From contig JBEHWX010000015.1 in assembly GCA_048498995.1 (NCBI GenBank), positions 1 through 64,000 of the forward strand: a stretch of 64,000 bases of DNA, in the 5' to 3' direction. The translations under genes were made by a program, and so were the position numbers. Every line of letters begins with the position of its first letter. The first letter of the stretch is position 1. The stretch is from JBEHWX01 sp048498995. Lineage in GTDB: Bacteria > Bacteroidota > Ignavibacteria > OLB7. The notes under the pieces are model-generated. The model did no database searches. It had not been told where the DNA came from and worked only from the letters and a program-made list of their open reading frames with translations. This document shows, piece by piece, positions 18,001-29,816 of the stretch.

Positions 18001-20390
18001 TAGTAGTCGGAGCCGACCTCAGGCACCACCCCGGAGGCGAAGATCAGCGCGTACTTCGGCGCGCGCCGCCAGTTGTGGGCCGCGTAGCGGAAGAACTCCC
18101 GGATGGCCCACGGCGAGACCGCGCCGCCGCTGAACTCGTCGTAGATGTCGCCGACGCGCACGATCCGAACGCGCTCGCCCCGCTCCTCGCGGAACCGGGC
18201 GAACCTGTTGAGCGGATGCTCCGGATCATTGAGCGTGGACAGCTTCGCGGTCGAATCGTCGACGATGACGATGTAGGAGAAATCGTTGTCCGGCGAGCGC
18301 AGACCCACGGCGCGATCGCGGAGCATGAGCGGCCGCTGGATCTGCGACTCGGTCACCGCGGTGAAGTGCTCCTTGTCGGAGGCGACATAGAGCTGGAACT
18401 GCGCGGTGTACGTGCTTTCGGTCGCGGTATCCTTCCCCGGCTCGGTGATCCGCTGGAGCGCGAAGTTGATCACGCGCGAGATCCCGTCGCGGTAGATCCG
18501 GATGTTCTGCGAGTTGAAGTCGCGGACGCTGAAGGTGACGTAGCTGGGACCGAGTCCGGGCGGGGCCGTGAAGTCGAGACGGTTGTTCCGGGCTACGTAG
18601 TAGCGCTGGTAGGTCAGGTCGAACCAGTTGACGAAGAAGCGCTCCTTGTACTCGGAGGTGTCCGGCCCGACGTTGACGAAGTTGATCGTCGCGTCCCCCT
18701 TGGGATCGAGATTCGCGCTGGTGACGCGGTGAACCTTCGCCGAATCGGTCGCCACGATCAGCTTGGCCTGCCCGACGAAGCTGGTGTCGAAGGCGAGCTG
18801 GTTCTGGATGTAGACGCCGAAGGTATGCCGCGCCCGGAGCGCCTGCTCGCGGAAGAGTCCGGAGGGAGAGGCGCCGCGCAGGGCCGCGACCATCCTCACC
18901 GGCTCGCTCCGGAGGACGTTCGGATTGGGGAGCTCGATCTGGAAGGTGGCGATCCCCTTGGCCGGCACCGAGCTCCACATGTAGTTGTCGAACAGATCGC
19001 TGTAGCTGTTGAGCTCGACGTTGTTCAGCTCGGCCGTCCCCGGCCCCACCAGATCCTGTTCGAAGTGGATCGTGGAGGGGAACGACGAATTCCGGTTGGT
19101 CAGATCGATCACCCGCCTCGGATCGGTGACTCTGACGTCGCCGCTCTCGTCGACGATCCGTTTGCCGAGCCCTCCTCCCCAGGTCAGATAGAAGGTCGAG
19201 TAGCGGGTGTAGGGATCGAAGTAGAGATCGCTCTTGGAGCTGCCGCTCGGCGTGGCGCCGTTGGCGGTCGCGCCGCTGTCGGCGCGCTTGCGCTGGCCGA
19301 AGAACTCGAAGTATTCCTCGTTGAGCGTGTCCTCGTCCAGATGCGCGTCGCCGCGATCGTAGAGGTAGATCGGCACCTCGATGCCGTTCCGGTAGAGCTT
19401 CAGCGTCCGCGCGTCGATGGAGCCGACCGGCAGGCCGAGCGCCGCCAGATCGCGGACCCGGACGCGGTAGATCCCGTCCTGATCCGTGTAGAATTTGTAG
19501 CGGAAGCCGTCCGGCGCCACGGTCGGATCTACCGGCGCGGCCGACATCAGCGCGCTCCCCTCCTTTCTGACGCGTCCGGCGTCGGCGAACGCCGAGGCGA
19601 TGCTCTCCACGCCGGCCGGATCGACGCGCGTCTCGCTCTCGACGCGGAGCACGATGCTCCGGGCCCAGAGGATCACCTTGCGGGCGGGATCGTAGCGATA
19701 CGGGTGGATCAGCAGCGTGGAGATGGGATGATCGCCGACGAGGCCGCCGAAACGGACCTCGGCCCATTCGGCCGGATAGATCCCGGTCGGGCGGATCGCC
19801 GGAAGCTTCGCGAGGGCGGCGCTGTCGCGCGATTCGATGCCGGAGAGTGGAACGTCGGTGGTCGGACTGAAGGTCATCGACGGGGCGGCGATCTCGACGA
19901 TATCGACCGATTCGATAACGACGCGGGAGCCCTTGAGGGCCAGATCCTTGCTGAAGCCAGTCAGGTCGATGCCGGGAATCGCGTAGCGGTCGAGCCCCTC
20001 GGGAGTCGCCGGCGGAAGCGTGGCGCCCCCCGCGGTCCGTGGAGATGGAAAGGAATACTCGAGCCGGACGGCGCGATCGCCGACCGTGCTGACGCTGGCG
20101 ACCAGGGATGCCCGCTGGGAAGCGCGACCATCGAATCCGCGCGACGTCGCGACATCCGTCGTCGTCGCGCCATCCGAGCGCTCGCCGGAGCGGCCGCCAC
20201 GGACGGTCGAGGAGGCCGAAGCGCCCCCGGAGATGCCTGCGGCGCCGCCACGCGCCGTGGATCCGACGCTCTGCGCGCGGGCATCGCCGGCGGCAAGAGC
20301 GAAGAGCAACAGCGAAAGCGCCACCGGCCGGAAGAGCCAATGACGGGAAACGCGGGCGAACGATCTCGAACTCGACGGCTCGATCGGCAT
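15030..20390 (-). CDS. porU: PorU-type C25 peptidase, T9SS sortase
   Basis: The 1786-residue protein starts with a signal peptide (LFRPVALSLLLFALAAGDARA). Long beta-rich regions follow, then a peptidase C25 (gingipain-like) domain. The catalytic dyad is visible as YLGHGGGGQW (His near residue 950) and LSLTCFTGTY (Cys near 983). Ig-like modules follow, and the C-terminus carries NYPNPFEGETFLAYEI and a FlgD/T9SS-type beta-sandwich ending VEQTGTIARIR. In the T9SS, PorU cleaves cargo sorting domains and links cargo to the cell surface. It is larger than Porphyromonas PorU. The start at 20390 puts the signal peptide close to the N-terminus. It lies downstream of secA and directly before porV. Confidence 0.85.
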   Translation of the reverse strand: MPIEPSSSRSFARVSRHWLFRPVALSLLLFALAAGDARAQSVGSTARGGAAGISGGASASSTVRGGRSGERSDGATTTDVATSRGFDGRASQRASLVASVSTVGDRAVRLEYSFPSPRTAGGATLPPATPEGLDRYAIPGIDLTGFSKDLALKGSRVVIESVDIVEIAAPSMTFSPTTDVPLSGIESRDSAALAKLPAIRPTGIYPAEWAEVRFGGLVGDHPISTLLIHPYRYDPARKVILWARSIVLRVESETRVDPAGVESIASAFADAGRVRKEGSALMSAAPVDPTVAPDGFRYKFYTDQDGIYRVRVRDLAALGLPVGSIDARTLKLYRNGIEVPIYLYDRGDAHLDEDTLNEEYFEFFGQRKRADSGATANGATPSGSSKSDLYFDPYTRYSTFYLTWGGGLGKRIVDESGDVRVTDPRRVIDLTNRNSSFPSTIHFEQDLVGPGTAELNNVELNSYSDLFDNYMWSSVPAKGIATFQIELPNPNVLRSEPVRMVAALRGASPSGLFREQALRARHTFGVYIQNQLAFDTSFVGQAKLIVATDSAKVHRVTSANLDPKGDATINFVNVGPDTSEYKERFFVNWFDLTYQRYYVARNNRLDFTAPPGLGPSYVTFSVRDFNSQNIRIYRDGISRVINFALQRITEPGKDTATESTYTAQFQLYVASDKEHFTAVTESQIQRPLMLRDRAVGLRSPDNDFSYIVIVDDSTAKLSTLNDPEHPLNRFARFREERGERVRIVRVGDIYDEFSGGAVSPWAIREFFRYAAHNWRRAPKYALIFASGVVPEVGSDYYKEHAYVPTIMFQTVDYGPTQCDYLLGCFDGDAVVRQNSAEGAVKRVIPDFFPEVIVGRVPVRSLSQISDYVSKLINQERANDLGEWRNRTTFIAGFNIEFASQINRFVEEEFRYTSEPFRILTGPEFMSGAYGDPGRLLPLMNDQGSGMVTYLGHGGGGQWEDALVVSASTVYKVKNENRMPAILSLTCFTGTYTPDKGLLSAFMVQPRGGAIVGLGTPGFGWLLNNTYLAESFFSVLNNPRYRGLSFGELVALGKAKYIGNYQSRFEDNVPTLAAMYSIFGDPSVRVPITQESIATSFDGATTATPGGTVSLRATLPFAATKVIATLVDTTETAIPGTRVELGGNGTINVSRQVPAGYAQSYVGIRLYASDATGRTATGSLRYPLASASIVGVRPVGTLGVGQDATFDITSARDVDIDHVLISLEHPGSAVYTKRSFPVAKTGPGTYRTTTPVAGADIQPGARITVVVPAATLATGDSTFVFYVPGGAEPAARRISAIDSTGESYGQPSEAMETLTNETIGMRAAADGARLSATIYNWGDRAAQGVPYSIFYLDSAGASVTLASGTVDLPAHDSLVVTHAIPSQLPVRRTVRLELAPKSGDLWQDVLPTNNKAFNITSLAAGAFTQGGGIVGDPSGSPLFTIRGIGTFSITSAPTAGVVTAAAEPVLPPTEQRWTFLRLGDGSVGATALTLEADRPENREVTGTLAFHVDRSDTLFSSQLGIVRYDRTTRLWSLRESTRSSDSNEVSATVPIDGTYALVVVVDHEGPQIKFSVDGQFYNDGTVVPPKPRFSLVVNDPSGVTTDLDKISLTLDGRVLKANQDFVVIDSTVTPTTMNIRVEPDLSAGKHQLCAQLTDRLGNIGRACTSFEVETGLNVRIYGNYPNPFEGETFLAYEIRGASVVDEVELKFYTTSGKLIRTFRSPSTVPTEEASFMKGGTGQPTSLGYHEAWWDGTDEEGYPVANGVYFYKLRVRQKDDVVEQTGTIARIR

Positions 20391-20474
20391 GGCTTCGATG
20401 AAGCTGTACGCGGGAGGGCTAGAGTGCAATCGAACTCAACGGAAGGCTGGGGGAAACCTGACCCGGTAATGGAA

Positions 20475-20515
20475 GACTCGATCGCGCATGGCGACGGGCC
20501 ATGCGCGATCGAGTC
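20475..20515 (-). terminator. 18-bp perfect inverted repeat between secA and porU
   Basis: The arms at 20475-20492 and 20498-20515 are perfectly complementary over 18 bp with a 5-nt loop. It lies 50 bp after the secA stop and 85 bp before the porU start, on the transcribed minus strand. Only a short TTCC follows the stem on that strand, so it may be a T-poor terminator or an attenuator. Confidence 0.6.
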
Positions 20516-20564
20516 GATATCATGCGGAGCACCTGTCAGCGTGTCGGGGAGACCGCCGGCAGGC

Positions 20565-23720
<3,156 letters not shown>

Positions 23721-24452
23721 GATGTATTTGTACCGTTCCAATATCGGCCGTTGCCGGAGCGAGGGGTGGGCCGCGCGAGGCGGCGATCGACACGGGGCGC
23801 GGGCCCCGGACTCCTACGGCCAGTTCGTATACAGTGCGTCGTAATCGTATCTGTCACCGGGATCCCCCTCATCCTTGAGGGGACCGACGACACCTCTACA
23901 GCAAGATCGAATCCGAAGTTGCAGCGCAGGCGTCCACATCGGGACGCGCCAGGAGGATGAGGCCGAGCGTGGAAACCGGGCCCCATTCGAGACGGAACAC
24001 CAAGCTACGAATTTTTGGAGGATCTCGGAGGGGACGCCAGTGGGGATTTCCGGACGGATTGCGCGGTTCCGCCGAAGCGGTCGCCTGCCGCCGCGGGGCT
24101 GTTTCGGCGAACCGACGTGCCCTCTGGATCGCTCCCCTCGCACAATCGCTTACACGCTCCCCGAAGGGGCTCACGGTAGCGCCCCGCCGGAATTCTCCAT
24201 TCTTCCGCGTCAGGATGATCGCACTGTACGTATGATCCCTTCCCGGCCTATCTCCCCCCTCCGACGCTCCCCCGACCATGCCCGATCGAAACAATTTGTC
24301 AAAGGTCGTGCTTGATGGTAGATTCGGAGCCGACCGAATCATCGACTCAGGCTGCCACGAAACCCTGCACGATTCGGGAGGCACGCATCGGTTTCCGCCA
24401 ACGGGAGCCCATGGAGCCGGAAAGCCACATATCTCGATCCGATCGCCATACC
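23721..24452. other. Divergent intergenic region
   Basis: This 730-bp stretch separates secA (minus) from the Cys-rich gene (plus). It must hold promoters for both directions, but I cannot identify them. A GC-rich palindromic patch lies near 23795-23810. ORFs here on both strands have no recognisable features. No tRNA-like structure was seen. Confidence 0.5.
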
Positions 24453-25178
24453 ATGAGACGCCTCCTTCCGCTGTTGACGGCGGCCCTTCTGTTCCTGATG
24501 TCGAATCGCGGCCAAGCACAAAGCCCGCCATGTCCCGATCCCGACTTCGCCCTGGATCCGATCCGCACGCCTGGTCCCGCTTGGACACATCATCGTGACT
24601 CACTCGATTTCGGTACCGGCTGCATGGTGGTCGTGGACTGGTGCGATCAATGAGTTTGCCGCGGCCTCGCCGGATTGTCGAGATGTCGCGTCTCGATCTC
24701 GCAGATCGTGTACCTCGGTGGCTGCGCGACGATCCCGGATTTCCCCACGCAGGCCTTTGTGGACAGTTGTCTCGGTGAGGTCATCAGGGCACTTTACGAC
24801 AACGGGAAGATTCCGCGCGACAGGCCGCCGAAACCTTGCTCCGACCCGACGGACGACGATCACTTCTATGAAACGATTACCACGAGCTGCGTGCGACAGT
24901 ATGCGTGGACCGGAACCGTCAATGGCGCCGCGGTCTCATCGCAAGGACTCGTCTTCTGCAAGTCGCAGGCCGCCTGTCTCAGAAAGTGGAAGGTATGCAC
25001 TGATTCCGACGGCATCCCTCGGTGCATGCTGGATGGCACCTTTCCACTCGGTGGTGACGGATGCACGGAGACGTCGGTCGATTCTCCGTACGTGATGAAC
25101 GGCGTATACGACGGGCTGAACCTGACCATACTGAACAGGGCTCAGGGGCATGCGTGTGCGCCCACGTGCCAGCCATGA
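24453..25178 (+). pseudogene. Cys-rich secreted protein interrupted by in-frame TGA
   Basis: A signal peptide (MRRLLPLLTAALLFLMSNRG) starts at 24453 and leads into PPCPDPDF and DFGTGCMVVVDWCDQ. The frame then stops at TGA (24651-24653). The same frame continues without a further stop to 25178 and resembles the intact 303-residue protein at 62108-63019. In both, a GC-x-x-hydrophobic strand is followed by a SC/SSC tyrosine-rich strand and a KVC-x-DS segment (WKVCTDSDG against FKVCIDSLGG). The downstream part has a TTG (24675) but no signal peptide, so independent translation is unlikely. No T9SS tail is present. This could be a true nonsense mutation, a compensated pair of indels or a sequence error. 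Confidence 0.6.
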
Positions 25179-25329
25179 CAGACGATTGGTGCGCGGTCGC
25201 CCACGGTTCTGATGCACAATTCTCCCGAACAGAATACCAGGACAATTCCGCCAGGCTGGAGCTCGGCGCCGGCCGGTCGAAGTCTCGGCTGGAACACCCG
25301 CCGCATGTCCGTTCCCGGAATCGAAACCC

Positions 25330-27891
25330 ATGATCATGAGAAGACTCCCATTCCTCCTGCTGAAAATCGCCTCCCTGGGAATCACCGCGATGATGATCGC
25401 CTCGCCGAGGGGAACGGCTCAGCAGCCTCCCATTACCTCCCCGCCGGCCCGAGATACGTACGTGCCGGACGGTCCGGTCAACGCCATGGTCGGATACGAC
25501 GGACGCATCGTGCTCGGAGGACGCTTCACGGCGCTGGCACCGGGCAACGGCGGCATCATGGCACTTGATCCAGCGACCGGGAAGGCAACGGGACTCTCGG
25601 CACGGGTCCTGGAAGTGATGGCCGCGGTCGAGGACGGCCACGGGGGGTGGTACGCCATGGGGAAGCTCGATCCCAACAAGCCAACGTACCTGCCCACGCA
25701 TCTGATCCGCTTGAGCCCGCGCGGCGTACTGCTCGACGCGTGGGAATGCCCGGTAAGAGCTGTTGAAAGCGCGCTGAGCAGCGTTCAATGCATGGCGCGC
25801 CATGGCGATACGATCGTCATCGGCGGGAGCTTCGATTCGGTGGCCGGGGCACCACGGAGGAACCTGGCGCTGCTCGACCTGCGCACGCGCGGTCTGTTGC
25901 CGCTCGAGCTGAATGTCGACTCCACGGTCACCGCGGCCGCGTTCGACGGACGGAGAATCGTGATCGGCGGCCTCTTCGATTCGGTCGGCGGAGTGCGTCT
26001 TTCCCATCTGGCACGAATCGACCTCGAGACCGGGAAGCCGGCTAGCTGGATCCCCTCGCTCGACGGATATCAAAGCAGCGATCGGTATATCAACGTCATT
26101 CGCCGACTCGTGCTCCACGGCGACGAGCTGATCACGCAGTGGGGGAATGTCGATATCGAAACCGGCGAAGCACGATCGTGGCAACCACTCCCGGAGAAGC
26201 GTGTCTCCGACTCCTACTTCTTCGCTCAGGTCACCGATATCGCCGTTACCGGCGACACGGTGATTGCCGCCGGCGCGTTCAACATCATCAATGGCGAGCC
26301 GCGACATGGCGTCGCCGCGTTCGACCTGCGCAGCGGTGAGCTCCTCGACTGGGATCCCAATCGCGAATGGCAGCAGTCCTACAAGGGGGCCGATGCCTAC
26401 GCCAACATCCAGACCGTCGCCATCTCCCAGGGGACGGCTTTCGTTGCCGGACGTTTCGAGCGCTTCGATACAGGGGCTTGTAACGGGATCGTCGGCTTCG
26501 ACGTGAGAAGTGGCGCCGTAACCTCGCGTCCGCCGGCACTTCCCGGGACCTATGATCTGAAGATCCTCCTGGCGGCGAGCGATTCGGGCGTGCTGGCGCG
26601 GACACTGGTATTTCCGACCCTCGGCACACCCGTCACGCGGCGCGTCGGACTGGTGGAGCTGGTGAACTCGGGAAGGGAGATCACGAGCTGGGATCCCGAT
26701 CTCCGAAGCGGAACGTTCGAGCGCGTGGGCAGCGGGTTCGTCGGACCGCTGCCGACGGTGCGGGTCCGGAGCCTGGTGGCGGATAAGGGCGTGCTCTATG
26801 TCGGCGGCTTGTTCGATTCGGTGGGCACCACGGTCCGCCACAGCCTGGCGGCCTTCGAGCTCGCCACACACCGTCTCCTCCCATTCGATCCGCAGGTGGA
26901 GGGCGGCGATATCCGCTACATGAAGATCCACGATGGCGTTCTTTACCTGTCGGGCGGGTTCTCCATGGTCGGCGGCGCCGTGCGTCGCGGATGCGCGGCG
27001 GTCGATCTGGCCACGGGTGAGGTTCTCCCCTGGGCGCCGGAACCGGACGGCGGGATCGTCTCGATGGACTTCGATGGCGACCGTATCTACGTGGCCGGCG
27101 GTTTCGACATGATTGCCGGAGCCGCGCGCTCCGGATTCGCCGTTCTGGACCGCGCGACCGGCCAGCTCATCGATGAGGGAATTCGGCTGAGCAAGGGCGG
27201 CCGCGCGACGCTCGTCCAGATCGTCGGTGATCGTGTCTACCTCACGGCCTCCGGGTATCCCGCATCGATCCTCGACAGGGCGACCGATGCCACGCTCGTC
27301 CCGTTCGACAAACGATCATGGGAGCCGCTCTGGCCAAAGCCACGCACCGGATATGGATGGATCACTCCGAGCGGAATCGTTCCCTGGGAGAACGCCGTGA
27401 TCGCGCTCGGAATCGCGTCGACGGAGGATGGAGTATACGTCTCGGCCGAGGAGGGCGTCCACCTCCTAGATACGGCAACCGGCGCGCGCATCGGCATCGG
27501 GCCAACTTCGATGAACATCTCGGAATCGTGGTCCGCGGTCAGGTCGGGAGATACGCTCTTCCTCGGCGCTCAATTCACCACCCTCGGCAATCGTAGGGTG
27601 TACGCCTTCACCCGGCTCGATCCGAATGTCTCATCCCTCGTTCGTCGCGAGCCGGTGGATGAGCCATCCGATATACTGCTGTATCCGAACCCGGCCCGGG
27701 ATATCGTTTCCGTTGCGATCTCCGCCGCGGCGCTCCCGGACATCGTCCATATCCTCGATGTGCTCGGTCGGGAAGTCGCGACCGCCGCGATGACGAATGG
27801 CCGCGCGACGATCTCCACCGCCGAGCTCTCCACCGGACGCTACGAAGTCGTTGCCGGCGGGCGAAGGGCCGGGCTCATCATCGCGCGATGA
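25330..27891 (+). CDS. Secreted beta-propeller protein with T9SS sorting domain
   Basis: The 853-residue protein has a signal peptide (RRLPFLLLKIASLGITAMMIA). Two propeller-like blocks follow, built from repeats of the form VVGGRFDSVGG...LAxIDLxTG, for example IVLGGRFTAL, IVIGGLFDSVGG, LYVGGLFDSVG and IYVAGGFDMIAG. These resemble delta-60/Kelch-like repeats. The last ~75 residues contain ILLYPNPARDIVSVAIS and end in GRYEVVAGGRRAGLIIAR, a type A T9SS sorting domain. It follows the broken Cys-rich gene by 150 bp on the same strand. A surface or extracellular location is expected; ligand or enzymatic function is unknown. Confidence 0.85.
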   Translation: MIMRRLPFLLLKIASLGITAMMIASPRGTAQQPPITSPPARDTYVPDGPVNAMVGYDGRIVLGGRFTALAPGNGGIMALDPATGKATGLSARVLEVMAAVEDGHGGWYAMGKLDPNKPTYLPTHLIRLSPRGVLLDAWECPVRAVESALSSVQCMARHGDTIVIGGSFDSVAGAPRRNLALLDLRTRGLLPLELNVDSTVTAAAFDGRRIVIGGLFDSVGGVRLSHLARIDLETGKPASWIPSLDGYQSSDRYINVIRRLVLHGDELITQWGNVDIETGEARSWQPLPEKRVSDSYFFAQVTDIAVTGDTVIAAGAFNIINGEPRHGVAAFDLRSGELLDWDPNREWQQSYKGADAYANIQTVAISQGTAFVAGRFERFDTGACNGIVGFDVRSGAVTSRPPALPGTYDLKILLAASDSGVLARTLVFPTLGTPVTRRVGLVELVNSGREITSWDPDLRSGTFERVGSGFVGPLPTVRVRSLVADKGVLYVGGLFDSVGTTVRHSLAAFELATHRLLPFDPQVEGGDIRYMKIHDGVLYLSGGFSMVGGAVRRGCAAVDLATGEVLPWAPEPDGGIVSMDFDGDRIYVAGGFDMIAGAARSGFAVLDRATGQLIDEGIRLSKGGRATLVQIVGDRVYLTASGYPASILDRATDATLVPFDKRSWEPLWPKPRTGYGWITPSGIVPWENAVIALGIASTEDGVYVSAEEGVHLLDTATGARIGIGPTSMNISESWSAVRSGDTLFLGAQFTTLGNRRVYAFTRLDPNVSSLVRREPVDEPSDILLYPNPARDIVSVAISAAALPDIVHILDVLGREVATAAMTNGRATISTAELSTGRYEVVAGGRRAGLIIAR

Positions 27892-28674
27892 CTTCTCGAA
27901 TCATGTCGATGAACCGATCCGGCCATCTCCTTGCGAGCTGCCGGAAGTCGTCCATCCGGAGTCACTGCGTGCACATGGTGCCGGTGAACGGTCCCGGCCC
28001 TCATGAAGACAGGCCGATCTTCTGGCGAGATGTGGTGAAGACCGGAGGCCGGCTCCACGTGGATTCGGTCACTCTGATCCCGAGCGAATCCACGGACCAG
28101 CCACGCGACTCGCACGCGGAGTCGCCGCTTCACACTTCCAAGCGGCACACCTCTTCTCGTCTCTCCTTTCCGCGTTGACCATTGTATCGCACCCGATTCA
28201 TCGATTCTTTCACGGGCCCGAGCGTCGAGCGGACTCGATTACCGGCGCCATCCCTCCGAGAGTCTCACATTCCTCAGTGCATGTGAGATGGCATCATCGT
28301 CGGCACCATGTCAGGGCACCAGGGTTATCGGAATCGATCAGAGCATATGCCCGACGCTCCATCGCCGACGTCTCCTGAAGCGAAAGCTCCGTGATGAGCC
28401 ACCATGTGCATGATATTCCGCGCGCGATGTCGACACTTCACATGTATCGCACCGATGCCAGGCCGATGTCGGCACTTCCATCCCGCATTCATCAACGCTC
28501 GATCCGAAGCACTTGATCCGCACAAATGGTTGCAATAACGGAAAACGATATGCCGTCCGCCAGTACTTACTCTCCCGTTGTCGTGATCGCCCGGTTACAG
28601 GACAGATTCCAGATTCCGTACAGCACGTCATCACCCTCACGCTCGATTCCACGCCATATTCGGCGATTTCACCC
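27892..28674. other. Gene-free intergenic region
   Basis: No supportable gene was found in about 780 bp. A 96-codon ORF at 27888-28178 overlaps the propeller stop and has no features. An 8-bp hairpin (TCTCACAT/ATGTGAGA) lies at 28263-28288, and two near-copies of GATGTCGRCACTTC occur near 28430 and 28467. The promoter of the first DUF4402 gene probably lies at the right end. Confidence 0.5.
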
Positions 28675-28763
28675 CATGGCATGGTCCTTTTAGCATTCCC
28701 CGTCAGTACACGAATTCAACTGAACTTCAAACACGAATACTCATTCTCAACGGGACCAACGTC
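28675..28763 (+). promoter_or_regulatory. Conserved upstream block of DUF4402 gene 1
   Basis: This stretch aligns with 38142-38232 upstream of the second DUF4402 gene. Shared words include CATGGCATG, TTAGC, a GTAC-x-CGAATTCAAC stretch, CAAA-CACGAA-ACTC and, just before the ATG, CTCAACGGGACCAAC. No such similarity is obvious further upstream. It probably contains the promoter and 5' leader. No Shine-Dalgarno motif is seen. Confidence 0.65.
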
Positions 28764-29312
28764 ATGAACATCCGCACCTTCGCCTTCGCCGCCCTCGCCA
28801 TCGTCGCCGCTCCGATCGTCTCGATGGCCCAGTCGGCCTCGGTGACCTCCACGGCCACGATCGTTACCCCGATCACCGCGACCGCCACCGCTCCGCTGGC
28901 CTTCGGCACCATCTCCAAGGGCGCCACCGCCACGGTGAGCGCCGGATCGACCTCGGCCGGCGCGGTGACCTTCTCGGGCGACGAGTCGGACAACATCACG
29001 GTCTCGGTGCCGACGACGGCCACGATCTCGACGACCTCCGGCGCCGGTGGCAGCATGACCGTGACGCTCGACCGAGCCGGTCTGCGCTACACGCCGCTCG
29101 GGAACATCACCTCGAACGGTGCCGCGGTGGTCGATGCCTCCAGCGGCTCGGCGACGGTGGCCCTGAGCATGGACAACCAGGGTGACGCCGTCAACAGCGA
29201 TGGCCTCGGTCAGGCCTACATCTGGATCGGCGGCTCGGTGAGCCCCTCGGCCACGCAGCAGCGCGGCAGCTACAGCGGAACCTTCACCGTCTCGGCCGCC
29301 TACTCCAACTAA
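28764..29312 (+). CDS. DUF4402 secreted protein, paralogue 1
   Basis: The 182-residue protein has a signal peptide (FAFAALAIVAAPIVSMAQ) and a DUF4402 domain: ITATATAPLAFGTISKG, GAVTFSGDESDNITVSVP, TISTTSGAGGSMTVTLDR, IWIGGSVSPSATQQRGSYSGTFTVSAAYSN. DUF4402 proteins are beta-sandwich surface proteins of unknown role, often compared with pilin-like or spore-coat U-type folds. It shares most of its length with the protein at 38233-38775. It has its own terminator at 29447-29480, so it is probably a separate, possibly highly expressed transcript and not part of the biosynthetic-type cluster that follows. Confidence 0.85.
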   Translation: MNIRTFAFAALAIVAAPIVSMAQSASVTSTATIVTPITATATAPLAFGTISKGATATVSAGSTSAGAVTFSGDESDNITVSVPTTATISTTSGAGGSMTVTLDRAGLRYTPLGNITSNGAAVVDASSGSATVALSMDNQGDAVNSDGLGQAYIWIGGSVSPSATQQRGSYSGTFTVSAAYSN

Positions 29313-29330
29313 CTTCCACGGCAACCAGCC

Positions 29331-29418
29331 GATATGAACATGTGGTGATGAGAGCTCCCGTCGTCGCGCTTACCATGCGGCCGGCATGAATGACGCGCCG
29401 GCGGGACACTCTCAAACC
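29331..29418 (+). other. Conserved 3' UTR block, copy 1
   Basis: About 88 bp after the DUF4402 stop is similar to 38849-38938 after the second DUF4402 gene. Common words are GATGTGGTG or ATGTGGTG, TGAGAG, TCCCG, GTCGCGC, GGCATG, GCGCCGGCG and ACTCTCAA, in the same order and spacing. It lies between the stop codon and the terminator and encodes no protein, so it may be a structured 3' UTR or a processed small RNA. Confidence 0.55.
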
Positions 29419-29446
29419 TTTCGACCGACATACGAGCGCTCCCCCC

Positions 29447-29480
29447 GCGGCGGCAGGCTTTCCGGCCTGTCGCCGTTTTC
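29447..29480 (+). terminator. Intrinsic terminator after DUF4402 gene 1
   Basis: A perfect 11-bp stem (arms 29448-29458 and 29465-29475) with a 6-nt loop is followed by TTTTC. It lies 135 bp after the DUF4402 stop on the plus strand. A comparable terminator follows the paralogue at 38967. Confidence 0.8.
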
Positions 29481-29707
29481 ATTGCATAAAGGCCGCTCCC
29501 GTTGTTCAGCCGGCGCGGCGCCCGGACGGTAGTTGGGCGCCAGGCGTGGATTTCCGGCCACCGCCCTCGGAATCCGCTCCTCGCCGGGCACCCGGAACCA
29601 TGTGGGTACACGAACTGGGACTCGCAACCGCTTTCCCGGCGCGATACATTTGCCACCGTCCACGGAATGCTTCACGGTCACACCGACGCCGATGGCCGGC
29701 GAAACCA

Positions 29708-29816
29708 GCTCGCGCCCGCGCGAGCCGGAGCCGGGCCGCGCGCCCGATATCGGAAGCTCTGAACCGACCGCCACCAGGGTCGGTTCCATGACGAGCCGAT
29801 GCCTGACGGCATCGGC
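29708..29816 (+). promoter_or_regulatory. Three-hairpin leader upstream of the radical SAM cluster
   Basis: Three consecutive perfect stems lie 118-227 bp upstream of the first cluster gene. They are GCTCGCG/CGCGAGC (29708-29725), GAACCGACC/GGTCGGTTC (29761-29786) and GCCGATGCC/GGCATCGGC (29795-29816). The stretch between the DUF4402 terminator and the ATG at 29935 has no gene. A structured mRNA leader is plausible; it matches no riboswitch class I recognise. Confidence 0.5.

Noticed and set aside
24651..24653. TGA read as selenocysteine
   Set aside because: The residues around it (WCDQ-VCRG) show no selenoprotein family, no hairpin was seen downstream, and a homologue has no Cys at an equivalent place that I can align.
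24675..25178. Separate gene starting with TTG at 24675
   Set aside because: It would lack the signal peptide and the first part of the domain, so reading it as the rest of an interrupted gene is simpler.
27888..28178. A 96-codon plus-strand ORF after the large propeller gene
   Set aside because: It overlaps the propeller stop, has no recognisable domain or signal, and composition is like the surrounding non-coding DNA.
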